Positions 19,689 to 28,840 of a DNA stretch of 64,000 nt are shown in pieces. A program made the position numbers and the translations under genes. The number at the start of each line of letters is the position of its first letter. Within the stretch, counting starts at the first letter, position 1. A model generated the notes under the pieces. It ran no database searches. It was not told the DNA's origin and worked only from the letters and a program-made list of their open reading frames with translations. The DNA lies in NCBI RefSeq assembly GCF_016924665.1, contig NZ_JAFFJT010000026.1, forward strand, positions 62,001 to 126,000, given 5' to 3'. This DNA comes from Nocardioides sp. SYSU D00038. GTDB lineage: Bacteria > Actinomycetota > Actinomycetes > Propionibacteriales > Nocardioidaceae.

Positions 19689-20413
19689 GACGACCTCCTC
19701 CGGGCCCGGACCAGGCGCATCAGCGCCAGCCCGAGCATCACCAGGACCCGGCCCAGGTACAGCGCCGAGCGCAGCCCGCGGTGGCTGACGACCCCACCCT
19801 GCCGCACCCGCATCGTCACCGCGACCTGGCCGACCCGCAGCCGGTGCTCCTTGGCCACCACGAGCGCCTCGACGGTGTCGCCGAGGTACTCGCGCGGCAT
19901 CTCGGCGCACAGCACGGCGACCGCCCGCGGCCCGAAGGCGCGGAAGCCGGAGGTCACGTCGGTGAGCGGCGTGCGGTGCACCCGGGTCATCACCGTGGCC
20001 AGGAACCGCATCGCCAGGGCGCGCAGGCCCCGGACCCGGTAGTCACCCTCGCCGGCGAACCGGGCGCCGATGACCAGGTCGTTGCCCGCCAGCGCCGCGA
20101 GCAGCCGCGGGATCTCGGCAGGCGGGTGCTGGCCGTCGGAGTCGCACTGCACGACGACGTCGTAGCCCTCGCGCCGGGCCAGCAGCAGGCCGGCGCGCAG
20201 CGCGCCTCCGACGCCGACGTTGAACGGCAGCCGGAGCACCCGGGCGCCGCCCCGGCGGGCCACCTCGGCGGTGTCGTCGCGGGAGCCGTCGTCGACGACG
20301 AGGACGTCGACGCTCGGCAGCGTCTCGTGCAGCTCAGCGAGCACGCCCGGCAGCGCCTCGCGCTCGTTGTAGGCAGGCAGCAGCACCAGCACCCGCGCCG
20401 TCGTGCCGGTCAT
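19685..20413 (-). CDS. GT2 family glycosyltransferase, polyprenyl-phosphate sugar synthase type
   Basis: A 242-residue GT-A enzyme that resembles dolichol-phosphate mannose synthase. It has VLVLLPAYNEREALPGVL, the VDDGSRDDT acid motif, VVVQCDSDGQHPP as the metal-binding DxD, and DVTSGFRAFGP, a hallmark of the DPM1/GtrB-like group. No long C-terminal membrane domain is present, so it should work with the membrane partners DUF2304 and GtrA beside it. The likely reaction is transfer of a sugar from a nucleotide sugar to polyprenyl phosphate. ATG at 20413 overlaps the gtrA stop. Confidence 0.86.
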   Translation of the reverse strand: MTGTTARVLVLLPAYNEREALPGVLAELHETLPSVDVLVVDDGSRDDTAEVARRGGARVLRLPFNVGVGGALRAGLLLARREGYDVVVQCDSDGQHPPAEIPRLLAALAGNDLVIGARFAGEGDYRVRGLRALAMRFLATVMTRVHRTPLTDVTSGFRAFGPRAVAVLCAEMPREYLGDTVEALVVAKEHRLRVGQVAVTMRVRQGGVVSHRGLRSALYLGRVLVMLGLALMRLVRARRRSS

Positions 20414-20859
20414 GCCGGGCGCTCGTCGTGGTGGAAGACCCAGCGGCGGTAGGCGACGGTGTTGAAGAGCAGCAGCACCGCGACCACGCACGACTTGGCC
20501 ACCAGCACCGAGGCGTCGTCACCGAGCCCGTCGAGCAGGCCGGCGACGCGCGGCACGGTGAGACTGGTGACCACGAGGTTCACGCCGAACAGGGCGACGT
20601 AGCGCCGGCCCTGGCGGGCGAGCTCACCACCGCGCGCGACGAAGACCCGGCGGTTGAGGCTGAAGTTGACCACCGCCGAGAGGGCGAACGCCGTGCCGGC
20701 CGCCAGCCAGCCGACCACGTCGAGCCGCACCGCGAGCACCCAGAGCAGGGCGTAGTCGACGACCAGCCCGGCCCCACCGGCGAGACCGACCCCGACCAGC
20801 TCGCGCAGGTGGGGGCGCGAGAAGAGGTCGCCGCGGGTGCTCATGACGTCGGGCATCAT
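20410..20859 (-). CDS. GtrA-like flippase family membrane protein
   Basis: A protein of up to 149 residues with four hydrophobic segments, matching the GtrA family (ELVGVGLAGGAGLVVDYALLW, SAVVNFSLNRRVFV, VLLLFNTVAYRRWVF). GtrA proteins are thought to flip lipid-linked sugars across the membrane. It pairs naturally with the neighbouring polyprenyl-phosphate glycosyltransferase. Two starts are possible: 20859 (MMPDV) or ATG at 20844 (MSTRGD); neither has a good ribosome binding site. Confidence 0.85.
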   Translation of the reverse strand: MMPDVMSTRGDLFSRPHLRELVGVGLAGGAGLVVDYALLWVLAVRLDVVGWLAAGTAFALSAVVNFSLNRRVFVARGGELARQGRRYVALFGVNLVVTSLTVPRVAGLLDGLGDDASVLVAKSCVVAVLLLFNTVAYRRWVFHHDERPA

Positions 20860-20932
20860 CCGGCGCGGCGCCGGACGACCGCAAATCCCGGTCCGGTGGT
20901 CGCCGGCGGGGGACGCCGGGCGGCAGCGGACC

Positions 20933-21889
20933 TCAGCCGCGCCCGAGCAGCCGCCCGGCCCGGCGCCGTACGCCGCGGGCGACCCGACGCGCGGTCCAAC
21001 CCGACCCGGCCGCCTCCAGCTGCCGGCGCAGCCGCTCCGTCTCCGCCCGCGAGTCGAGCAGCCGGCCGCGGACCAGGGTCAGCTCGTCGAGCGTGGCCTC
21101 GAAGGCCCGGGCCAGCCCGGTGGGGGTGGGGTCGACCTCCAGCGGGGGCGGCACCGCGGCGTTCGCGCTGGAGCGCACGATCCAGACCAGCTCGTCGGGG
21201 ACGACCTTGAGCCAGGTGCACATCCGCTCCCCCAGCACCGAGCGGGGCGTGACCCGGGTGAAGGCGAGCCCGGACTCCACGAGGCGGTCCTCGAAGTCGT
21301 CGCCGTAGTAGCGCACGTGGTCGCGCTGCCCGAAGCGGCGCAGCCGCTCCTCCTCGTCGGCGCTCGGGTCCTCGTCGGTGCGGGTGCCGGGGCGGAACGG
21401 CACCTGCACGAGGCCGACGCCCCCTGAACCGAGCACCCGGGCGATCTCGCGCATCGCGCTGCGGTCGTCGGGCACGTGCTCGAGCACGTGGTAGCAGACG
21501 AGCAGGTCGACCGACGCGTCGGGCAGCGGCAGCTCGGTGAGGCTGCCGAGCACGTCGACCAGGCGGTTGTCGGCGCCCAGGTCGAGCCGCACGTGGTGAC
21601 GCGGCCCCAGCCGCGCCAGCAGCGGGGTGACGTGGGGGGTGGGCGCGACGTCGAGGAGCACGCCCAGGTCGGGCATGGTCGGCTGCAGCGCCGAGAGCAG
21701 GAGCGCCAGGAACCGGTGCCGCTCGAGGCTGCCGCAGCGCGGGCACGAGGCGTCGGGACGACCGCCCGGGCCGGGCTTGAACTCCCGGCGCACCACCCGG
21801 CCGCACACGCCGCAGAAGCGGCGCGGGAACTCCTCCAGGCGCTGCGCCGGGGGTGCGTCGGCGTGCCGGTCGGTGCTGGGTGCGGTCAC
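20933..21889 (-). CDS. Class I SAM-dependent methyltransferase with N-terminal zinc ribbon
   Basis: A 318-residue protein. An N-terminal CGVC...CPRCG pair suggests a zinc ribbon, followed by GSLERHRFLALLL as in methyltransferases of sugar and peptide clusters. The Rossmann part shows LLDVAPTPHVTPLL (motif I region), LPLPDASVDLLVCYHVLEHVPD (motif II) and AMREIARVLGSGGVGLVQVPF (post II). The last 60 residues are a likely coiled coil with a basic tail. It lies at the end of the glycan cluster and may modify a sugar, but this is context only. GTG at 21889 with GGAG upstream. Confidence 0.8.
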   Translation of the reverse strand: MTAPSTDRHADAPPAQRLEEFPRRFCGVCGRVVRREFKPGPGGRPDASCPRCGSLERHRFLALLLSALQPTMPDLGVLLDVAPTPHVTPLLARLGPRHHVRLDLGADNRLVDVLGSLTELPLPDASVDLLVCYHVLEHVPDDRSAMREIARVLGSGGVGLVQVPFRPGTRTDEDPSADEEERLRRFGQRDHVRYYGDDFEDRLVESGLAFTRVTPRSVLGERMCTWLKVVPDELVWIVRSSANAAVPPPLEVDPTPTGLARAFEATLDELTLVRGRLLDSRAETERLRRQLEAAGSGWTARRVARGVRRRAGRLLGRG

Positions 21890-21962
21890 GGCGGCTCTCC
21901 TCAGTGGCGGTGGGTGCGGGCTGGCGTCCGGCTCGGGTCGGGTCGTCGTTCGGGTCAGGCGT

Positions 21963-23102
21963 TCAGCCGAGCAGTGCGTCGACGAACGCCTCGGGGTCGA
22001 AGGGGGCCAGGTCGTCGGGCCCCTCCCCCAAACCCACGAGCTTGACGGGCACGCCGAGCTCGCGCTGGACGGCGACCACGATGCCGCCCTTGGCCGAGCC
22101 GTCGAGCTTGGTCAGCACGATGCCGGTGACGTCGACGACCTCGCTGAAGACCCGGGCCTGGATCATGCCGTTCTGGCCGGTGGTGGCGTCGAGCACGAGC
22201 AGCACCTCGGTGACCGGCGCCTGCTTCTCGATGACCCGCTTGACCTTGCCGAGCTCGTCCATCAGGCCGGCCTTGTTCTGCAGCCGGCCGGCGGTGTCGA
22301 CGATGACGGTGTCGACGCCGTTCTCCGCACCCGAGCGCACCGCCTCGAAGGCCACGCTGGCGGGGTCGGAGCCCTCGGCCCCGCGCACCACCTCGACGCC
22401 GACCCGCTCGCCCCAGGTCGCCAGCTGGTCGACGGCCGCCGCGCGGAAGGTGTCGGCCGCGCCGAGCACGACCGAGCGGTCGTCGGCGACCAGGATGCGC
22501 GCGATCTTGCCCACGGTGGTGGTCTTGCCGGCGCCGTTGACACCGACGACCAGGACCACCCCCGGGGTGTCGCCCTCACCGCTGACCCGCAGGCTGCGGT
22601 CGAGCTCGGGCCCGACCAACGTGACGAGCTCCTCGCGCAGCACGGTGCGCGCCTCGGCCGGGCCGGTGCCCTCGACGCGCATCCGGGTGCGCAGGCGGTC
22701 GACCAGCTCCTGGGTGGGGGTGACGCCCACGTCGGCGGTGATGAGGGCGTCCTCGATCGACTCCCAGGTGTCCTCGTCGAGCCGGTCGCGGCTCAGCAGG
22801 CTCAGCAGCCCCCGGCCGAGCCCGCCCTGCCCGGCCAGCCGCTGGCGCAGCCGGACCAGCCGTGACTCCCGGCCCTCCGGCCGCTCGACCGTGGGGGTCG
22901 CCGGCCCGGCGACCGGCTCGGCCACCGGCTCCACGGGCTCGGCCGTCGGCTCGACCGCGGGGGGCACGATCACGTCGGTGCCGCCCGCCGGCGGGACCGG
23001 CGGCGTCCGGCGTCCGCGGCCGATGCTCAGGCCGATCGTGACGGCCAGGGCCAGCACCGCCACCGCGGCGATGATGAGGACGAGCGCGACGGTCGTGGTC
23101 AT
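21963..23102 (-). CDS. ftsY: Signal recognition particle receptor FtsY
   Basis: FtsY docks SRP-ribosome complexes at the membrane. The 379-residue protein begins with a transmembrane helix (ALVLIIAAVAVLALAVTIGL), then a Pro/Val/Glu-rich linker, and from about residue 80 the NG domain: VVGVNGAGKTTTVGK, DTAGRLQNKAGLMDELGK, LVLDATTGQNGM and TKLDGSAKGG. An N-terminal membrane anchor is typical of actinobacterial FtsY. The ATG at 23102 lies next to the 52-bp repeat array, so the promoter is probably within or beyond that array. Confidence 0.97.
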   Translation of the reverse strand: MTTTVALVLIIAAVAVLALAVTIGLSIGRGRRTPPVPPAGGTDVIVPPAVEPTAEPVEPVAEPVAGPATPTVERPEGRESRLVRLRQRLAGQGGLGRGLLSLLSRDRLDEDTWESIEDALITADVGVTPTQELVDRLRTRMRVEGTGPAEARTVLREELVTLVGPELDRSLRVSGEGDTPGVVLVVGVNGAGKTTTVGKIARILVADDRSVVLGAADTFRAAAVDQLATWGERVGVEVVRGAEGSDPASVAFEAVRSGAENGVDTVIVDTAGRLQNKAGLMDELGKVKRVIEKQAPVTEVLLVLDATTGQNGMIQARVFSEVVDVTGIVLTKLDGSAKGGIVVAVQRELGVPVKLVGLGEGPDDLAPFDPEAFVDALLG

Positions 23103-23177
23103 GGGCTCAATCCAACCAGAGCCGCCGGGCCCGGCTCGGGGTCAGGGGCGGTGCGGGGGCGCTGGGGGTGGCTCAAT

Positions 23178-23385
23178 CGACCACAACTCCGCAATTGCGC
23201 GGTTCCGGACGGTTTCCCCCACGCCCAACCGACCACAACTCCTCGATCGCGCGGTTCCGGTCGATCCACCCCACGCCCAACCGACCACAACTCCTCGATC
23301 GCGCGGTTCCGGTCGATTCACCCCACGCCCAACCGACCACAACTCCGCAATTGCGGAGTTCCGGTCGATTCACCCCACGCCGTTG
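23178..23385. repeat. Four 52-bp tandem repeats, family 2
   Basis: Four copies start at 23178, 23230, 23282 and 23334, each 52 bp apart. Each unit contains CGACCACAACTCC, a variable centre, and GGTTCCGGTCGATT or a variant. In the last copy the centre makes a perfect 20-bp palindrome (AACTCCGCAATTGCGGAGTT). The middle copies carry TCGATCGCGC at the centre instead. The end of the last unit supplies the stop codon of the thioesterase gene. The array fills the gap between ftsY and that gene. Confidence 0.93.
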
Positions 23386-23831
23386 CCAGCACCCCCCGGC
23401 CGCAGCAACCTCGAGACGACGTCGCGCACGACGTCGGGCATCGCGGTGACCGGCCGGGCGGGGTCGGTGTCGTCGACGTAGACGTGCACGAAGCGGCCCT
23501 CCGCGGCGGCCTCGTCGCCGTCGCCCTGGAACAGGCCGATCCGGTAGACCACGCTGGAGCGGCCCACCTTGTCGACGACCAGGCCGGCCTCGATCGGCGC
23601 GGGGAACCCGAGCTCGCGGAAGTAGCGGCAGCCGGTCTCGGCCACGACGCCGATCTGCGGGAGGCGGCGGATGTCGAGCCCGGTCGCCTCGTAGAGGTAG
23701 GCGTTGACCGCGGTGTCGAACAGCTCGTAGTAGGTCGCGTTGTTGAGGTGGCCGTAGGCGTCGTCGTCGCGCCAGCGCGTGGTGATCGTGCGCCAGTGGA
23801 CGTAGTCGCCGCGGCCCGGACGCGCGCTCAC
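23370..23831 (-). CDS. Acyl-CoA thioesterase, hotdog fold (YbgC/FadM type)
   Basis: A 153-residue 4HBT family protein. The hotdog signature is TRWRDDDAYGHLNNATYYELFDTA at about residues 18-41, with the catalytic-type Asp and the HLNN segment, followed by the central strand region (VVAETGCRYFRELGFP). Such enzymes hydrolyse acyl-CoA thioesters in the cytoplasm; chain length preference is not readable here. GTG at 23831 overlaps the smc stop by four bases, so it is coupled to smc. Its last codons and stop come from the 52-bp repeat. Confidence 0.88.
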   Translation of the reverse strand: MSARPGRGDYVHWRTITTRWRDDDAYGHLNNATYYELFDTAVNAYLYEATGLDIRRLPQIGVVAETGCRYFRELGFPAPIEAGLVVDKVGRSSVVYRIGLFQGDGDEAAAEGRFVHVYVDDTDPARPVTAMPDVVRDVVSRLLRPGGAGNGVG

Positions 23832-26800
23832 GCCGAGGCGGTCTCGCGCAGCCGCTGGCTGATCACGGCCGACACGCCGTCGCCGCGCATCGTGACGCCG
23901 TAGAGGGCGTCGCCGACCTCCATGGTCCGCTTCTGGTGGGTGATCACCAGCAGCTGGGAGTTCTCCCGCAGCTCCTCGTAGATCTCCAGCAGGCGGCCCA
24001 GGTTGGTGTCGTCGAGGGCGGCCTCGACCTCGTCGAGGATGTAGAACGGCGAGGGGCGCGCCTTGAACAGCGCCACCAGGAACGCCACCGCCACCAGCGA
24101 CCGCTCGCCGCCGGAGAGCAGCGACAGGCGCTTGACCTTCTTACCGGGCGGACGCGCCTCGACCTCGATGCCGGTGCTGAGCATGTCGTCGGGATCGGTG
24201 AGCACCAGGCGTCCCTCGCCGCCGGGGAACAGCCGGGCGAAGGTCTGGTCGAAGGCGTTGGACACGTCGGCGTAGGCCTCGGTGAACACCTGCTGCACCC
24301 GGTCGTCGACCTCGCGGACGATGTCGAGCAGGTCGCGGCGGGTCTTCTTGAGGTCCTCGAGCTGCTCGGTGAGGAACTTGTGCCGCTCCTCCATCGCCGA
24401 GAACTCCTCCAGCGCCAGCGGGTTGACCCGGCCGAGCATCGCGAGCGCGCGCTCGGCGGTGCGCAGCCGCTTCTGCTGCTCCTCGCGCACGAACGGCACC
24501 GGTTCGGGGGCCGGCGCCTCCTCGTCGGACGCAGCGCCGTCGGCGTCGGGCAGCACCGTGACCGGCACCGGCTGGTCCGGGCCGTAGTCGGCGACCAGGG
24601 CGTCGGCGTCGAGGCCGAGCTCCTCGAGCGCCTTCTCCTCCAGCTGCTCGATCCGCATCCGCTGCTGGGTGCGCGCCATCTCGTCGCGGTGGACGGAGTT
24701 GACGAGCTCGTCGTGCTCCTTGCCGAGGTCGCGCAGCCGGGAGCGTACGTCGAGCAGCTCGCGCTCGCGCCCCGAACGCGCCTCCTCGACCGCCGAGCGG
24801 GCCAGCGCGGCCTGCTCGACCGAGGTCTCCAGCCGGCGCAGCACCCAGGCCACGGCGGTGTGGACCGCCTCCGCGGCCCGACCCTCGCGCAGCAGCCGGG
24901 CCCGGCGCTCGGCCTCGCGGGCCCGCGTCTCGCGCTCGGCCGCGGCGGCCCGGAGCAGCTGGTCGGCGCGACCGTGCAGCGCCCGGGCCCGCTCCTCCGA
25001 CGTGCGCAACGCGAGCCGGGCGTCCATCTCGGCCTGCCGGGCGGCGCGGGCGGCCTCGGCCAGCCGCTCCCGCTCGTCGACCTCGGGCTCTGCCTCGGGC
25101 GACTCCTCGGCCCGGGCCAGCCGGCCCTCGAGCTCGGCGAGCCCGGCGAGGTCGCGGTCGCGCGCCTCCTCGGCCTTGGCGATCGCCTCGCCGAGGCGCT
25201 CGGCCTCGCCGCGCGCGGCGCGGGCCTGCGAGCCGTACTGACCGAGCTCCTCGGCCACCGCGGCCAGCGTCGCGTCCGACTCGTGCAGCTTGGCCAGCGC
25301 GACGTCGGCCCGCTTCTGGGCCTCGAGGCGCTCGCTCTCCAGCCGCGACATGTCGAAGCCGAGCCGCTCGGCCGAGGCGACGGCCTCGGCGAGCATCCGG
25401 TCGGCCTCGTCGACGGCGGCCTGGATCTCGATCAGGCTGGGCTGGTCCGACGAGCCGCCGGCGGCGTAGTGGGCACCCAGCACGTCGCCGTCGCGGGTGA
25501 CGGCGGTGACGTCGGGGGTGCTCGCCACCAGGGCGCGTGCGGCGTCGAGGTCGTCGACGACGGCGACCTTGCGCAGCAGCCGGGCCAGACCGGGGCGCAG
25601 CGTGTCGGGGCACTCCACCACGTCGACGGCGTACGTCGCGCCGCCCGGCAGCCCGGGCCAGCCGGAGGTGTCGGCGTCCCCGGGGGCGCCGCCGAGCAGC
25701 AGCCCGGCCCGGCCGAGGTCGTCGGACTTCAGGTGCGTGATCGCCTCGACGGCCGCCTCGGGCGAGGCGACGGCCACGGCGTCGGCGGCCTGGCCGAGGG
25801 CTCCGGCGACGGCGGCCTCGAAGCCCGGGCGCACCGAGAGCAGCGCGGCCACCGAGCCCATCAGCCCGGAGACCCGGTCGCTGGCGGCGAGCAGCGCGCC
25901 GGCGCCGTCCTTGCGGTTGAGGCCCATCTCGAGGGCGTCCTTGCGGGCCATCAGCGTCGAGCGGTCGCGGTCGGCCTGGAGCGCCTCCTCGCGCGCCTTG
26001 GCCAGCCGCTCCTCGACGTCGTCGAGCGCGGCGACCGCCGCCTCGTGCTCGGCGTCGAGCCCCTCCTCGCCGGCGTCGAGGCCGGCGACCTTGGTCTCGA
26101 GGGCGGTGAAGTCGCGCTGCGCGCGCTCGGCGCGGGCCACGGCCTCCTCGCGGGCCAGGCTGAGCCGGCCGACCTCCTCCTCGGCGGCCGCGGCGCGCGA
26201 CTTCAGCGCGTTGACCTGGCCGTGCAGGCGGGCAAGGCCCTCGCGGCGGTCGGCCGCGGCACGCTGCAGCCCGGCGACCCGGCGGTCCTCCTCGGCCGCG
26301 GCGTCCTCGGCCTCGCGGCGCGCGGTCACGGCGTCCTCGAGCGCGACCCGGTGGCCGGAGACCTCGGCGTCGATGCGCTGCTCCTGCTCGCGCACCTCGG
26401 CGGCCTCGGCCTCGAGCTGCTCGGGGTCGCGGCCCGAGGCCGCTGCCTCCGACGACGCGGTCGAGTCGGCGTTGCGGATCCGCTCGGCGGCGAGCGACTG
26501 GGTGCCGCGCAGCTTCTCGCGCACGCCGGAGAGGGCGAACCAGGTCTCCTGGGCGCGGGCCAGGGCGGGCAGGTCCTCGCGCAGCGCGGCCTCGAGCGCT
26601 GCCTCCTGCTCGCGGCTGCGGGCGATGGCTGCCTCGACCTGCTCGCGGCGCTGGACCAGCACCGACTCGTCTGCCATCTCCTGCTCGAGCGCGGTGCGGG
26701 CAGTCACCAGGTCGTCGGCCAGCAGTCGGGCCCGGGCGTCGCGCACGTCGGCCTGCACGGTCGCGGCCCGCCGGGCCACCTCGGCCTGCCGGCCCAGCGG

Positions 26801-27409
26801 CTTGAGCTGGCGCCGGATCTCGTTGAGCAGGTCGTTGAGCCGGTTGAGGTTGCCGTCGGTGGCGTCGAGCTTGCGGAGCGCCTTCTCCTTGCGCTTGCGG
26901 TGCTTCAGCACGCCGGCGGCCTCCTCGATGAAGCCGCGCCGGTCCTCGGGGGTGGCGTGCAGGATCTGGTCGAGCTGGCCCTGCCCGACGATGACGTGCA
27001 TCTCGCGGCCGATGCCGGAGTCGCTGAGCAGCTCCTGGACGTCGAGGAGGCGGCAGGTGTTGCCGTTGATGGCGTACTCCGAGCCGCCGCTGCGGAACAT
27101 GGTCCGGCTGATCGTGACCTCGGCGTACTCGATCGGCAGCGCGCCGTCGGTGTTGTCGATGGTCAGCACCACCTCGGCACGCCCCAGCGGCGGCCGGCCC
27201 GAGGTGCCGGCGAAGATGACGTCGTCCATCTTGCCGCCGCGCAGCGACTTGGCGCTCGCCTCGCCCATCACCCACGCGAGCGCGTCGACGACGTTGGACT
27301 TGCCGGAGCCGTTGGGGCCCACGATGCACGTGATGCCGGGCTCGAGCTGGAGCGTCGTCGAGGAGGCGAAGGACTTGAACCCCTTCAGGGTCAGGCTCTT
27401 CAGGTACAA
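23828..27409 (-). CDS. smc: Chromosome segregation protein SMC
   Basis: A 1193-residue SMC ATPase, the core of condensin, which extrudes DNA loops and helps segregate chromosomes. The N-terminal head has CIVGPNGSGKSNVVDAL (Walker A). Two long coiled-coil arms follow (about residues 170-500 and 670-1010) around a hinge at about 510-640. The C-terminal head has LSLLSGGERSLVAVAFL (signature) and FYILDEVEAALDDTN (Walker B). The TTG start at 27409 follows GGGAG. It is full length and intact. scpA and scpB are not in this window. Confidence 0.97.
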   Translation of the reverse strand: MYLKSLTLKGFKSFASSTTLQLEPGITCIVGPNGSGKSNVVDALAWVMGEASAKSLRGGKMDDVIFAGTSGRPPLGRAEVVLTIDNTDGALPIEYAEVTISRTMFRSGGSEYAINGNTCRLLDVQELLSDSGIGREMHVIVGQGQLDQILHATPEDRRGFIEEAAGVLKHRKRKEKALRKLDATDGNLNRLNDLLNEIRRQLKPLGRQAEVARRAATVQADVRDARARLLADDLVTARTALEQEMADESVLVQRREQVEAAIARSREQEAALEAALREDLPALARAQETWFALSGVREKLRGTQSLAAERIRNADSTASSEAAASGRDPEQLEAEAAEVREQEQRIDAEVSGHRVALEDAVTARREAEDAAAEEDRRVAGLQRAAADRREGLARLHGQVNALKSRAAAAEEEVGRLSLAREEAVARAERAQRDFTALETKVAGLDAGEEGLDAEHEAAVAALDDVEERLAKAREEALQADRDRSTLMARKDALEMGLNRKDGAGALLAASDRVSGLMGSVAALLSVRPGFEAAVAGALGQAADAVAVASPEAAVEAITHLKSDDLGRAGLLLGGAPGDADTSGWPGLPGGATYAVDVVECPDTLRPGLARLLRKVAVVDDLDAARALVASTPDVTAVTRDGDVLGAHYAAGGSSDQPSLIEIQAAVDEADRMLAEAVASAERLGFDMSRLESERLEAQKRADVALAKLHESDATLAAVAEELGQYGSQARAARGEAERLGEAIAKAEEARDRDLAGLAELEGRLARAEESPEAEPEVDERERLAEAARAARQAEMDARLALRTSEERARALHGRADQLLRAAAAERETRAREAERRARLLREGRAAEAVHTAVAWVLRRLETSVEQAALARSAVEEARSGRERELLDVRSRLRDLGKEHDELVNSVHRDEMARTQQRMRIEQLEEKALEELGLDADALVADYGPDQPVPVTVLPDADGAASDEEAPAPEPVPFVREEQQKRLRTAERALAMLGRVNPLALEEFSAMEERHKFLTEQLEDLKKTRRDLLDIVREVDDRVQQVFTEAYADVSNAFDQTFARLFPGGEGRLVLTDPDDMLSTGIEVEARPPGKKVKRLSLLSGGERSLVAVAFLVALFKARPSPFYILDEVEAALDDTNLGRLLEIYEELRENSQLLVITHQKRTMEVGDALYGVTMRGDGVSAVISQRLRETASA

Positions 27410-27670
27410 CGGTGGCTCCCTCGCCGTCGGTGGTCGAGCGGACGCGCGGGTCGTGTCGGATCACGGCGCTGCGCGGGGGAAGCTCAGCGGGACGAGCATA
27501 CCCGCAGCGAGGTCCGGCGGAGCACATCCGGTCGCGCGCCGCCACCGCCGCGCGACCCCGCGGGTCGCGGGCCTGGACTGGCGAGCCGCCCGGTGGGGAC
27601 GCCGGGGGTCCGGACCGGCTCACGCCGTCCGGGTCGGGCGACCGGTGGCCGGCCGCCGGGTCCTACGCCG

Positions 27671-27871
27671 TCAGGCGGGCTGCATCTCCTGCAGGGGAGC
27701 CGTGTCGAGCAGCTCGGCCGCGCGGGCGACGAGCCGGTCGTTCTCCTCCGAGAGCTTGAGGACGAGGGCCTCCAGCTCGGCCACCCGCGCGCGCAGCCGA
27801 GCGTTCTCGACGGTCGCGTGGGAGGGGGTTCGCAGGTCGCTGTCCAGGTAGCCGATCAGCGCCTTGGCCAT
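27671..27871 (-). CDS. Small coiled-coil protein, conserved in actinobacteria
   Basis: A 66-residue protein beginning MAKALIGYLDSDL and continuing as one predicted coiled coil (RLRARVAELEALVLKLSEEN). The ATG at 27871 has GGAAGG eight bases upstream, which decides the start over a longer frame. Similar short proteins starting MAKAL followed by heptads occur widely in actinobacteria, but I know of no function. It lies between smc and mutM. The 261-base gap 27410-27670 after it holds nothing I recognise beyond the smc upstream region. Confidence 0.7.
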   Translation of the reverse strand: MAKALIGYLDSDLRTPSHATVENARLRARVAELEALVLKLSEENDRLVARAAELLDTAPLQEMQPA

Positions 27872-27949
27872 GGATGAACCTTCCGGGTTGTGCGGGAGTG
27901 TGATCGCGGTGGCGACCGTCTTCAAGAGTCCCACCTGCGCCGCGCCCGG

Positions 27950-28825
27950 TCAATCTGGCGCGGGGCGCGCCCGCCGGGCCCGCGGGACGGGCTGGCAGGC
28001 GGGGCAGAAGTACGACGAGCGGTTCATGAACGCGACCCGCCGGATCGGCGTGCCGCACCGGTCGCAGGGCTCGCCCTCGCGGCCGTAGGCGTGCAGCGAG
28101 CGGTCGAAGTAGCCGGACTCGCCGTTGACGTTGACGTAGAGCGAGTCGAACGACGTGCCACCCTGCCCCAGCGCCTGGGCCATCACGTCGCGGGCGTGGC
28201 CGAGCAGGGTGCGGACCTGGGCGGCGGTGAGCCGGTCGCCCGGCCGGTCGCCGTGCAGCCGAGCGCGCCACAGCGCCTCGTCGGCGTAGATGTTGCCGAC
28301 GCCGGAGACCAGGCCCTGGTCGAGCAGCTGCCGCTTGATGCCCGAGGTCCGCCGGCGCACCCGGCGGACGAACAGGTCGTCGTCGAACTCCGGGTCGAGC
28401 GGGTCGCGGGCGATGTGGGCGATCTCGGGCGGCAGCTCGGCGCCGCCGGCGGAGATGCTCAGGCCGCCGAACATCCGCTGGTCGACGAAGCGCAGCTCGC
28501 GACCCTCGGCCGCACCCTCGAGCCGCAGCCGCACCCGCAGGTGCCGCTCGTCGGGCGCGTCGGGAGGCTGCACGAGGAGCTGGCCGCTCATGCCGAGGTG
28601 GCCCAGCAGCGCGTCGCCGTTGTCGAGCGGCACCCAGAGGTACTTGCCGCGCCGGCGGGCGCCGACCAGCCGGCGGCCCGTCAGAGCGTCGGCGAAGCCG
28701 GCCGGGCCGCGCGGGTCGCGGCGCACCGGCCGCGGGTGCAGCACGTCGACGCCGACGACCCGGGCGCCCAGGACGTGGCGGGCCAGGCCGTCGCGGACGA
28801 CCTCCACCTCCGGAAGCTCGGGCAC
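27950..28825 (-). CDS. mutM: Formamidopyrimidine-DNA glycosylase (Fpg)
   Basis: Fpg removes oxidised purines such as 8-oxoguanine and cuts the abasic site. The 291-residue protein begins [13 protein letters not shown] after the initiator, so Pro2 and Glu3, the catalytic residues, are in place. It has the DNA-binding helix-two-turn-helix with [12 protein letters not shown] and ends with a four-Cys zinc finger ([10 protein letters not shown] and YFCPACQP). GTG start at 28825. It lies 15 bases after rnc, the usual rnc-mutM-smc order in actinobacteria. Confidence 0.97.
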   Translation of the reverse strand: MPELPEVEVVRDGLARHVLGARVVGVDVLHPRPVRRDPRGPAGFADALTGRRLVGARRRGKYLWVPLDNGDALLGHLGMSGQLLVQPPDAPDERHLRVRLRLEGAAEGRELRFVDQRMFGGLSISAGGAELPPEIAHIARDPLDPEFDDDLFVRRVRRRTSGIKRQLLDQGLVSGVGNIYADEALWRARLHGDRPGDRLTAAQVRTLLGHARDVMAQALGQGGTSFDSLYVNVNGESGYFDRSLHAYGREGEPCDRCGTPIRRVAFMNRSSYFCPACQPVPRARRARPAPD

Positions 28826-28840
28826 CGGTGGCTCAGCGGC

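Noticed and set aside
23165..23385. CRISPR-like array
   Set aside because: Units are direct tandem repeats of 52 bp with no unique spacers and contain internal palindromes; no cas gene is nearby.
23936..27877. 1313-codon plus-strand frame opposite smc
   Set aside because: Mirror frame of smc with Leu/Gly/Arg-rich sequence and no domain; an effect of codon bias in GC-rich DNA.
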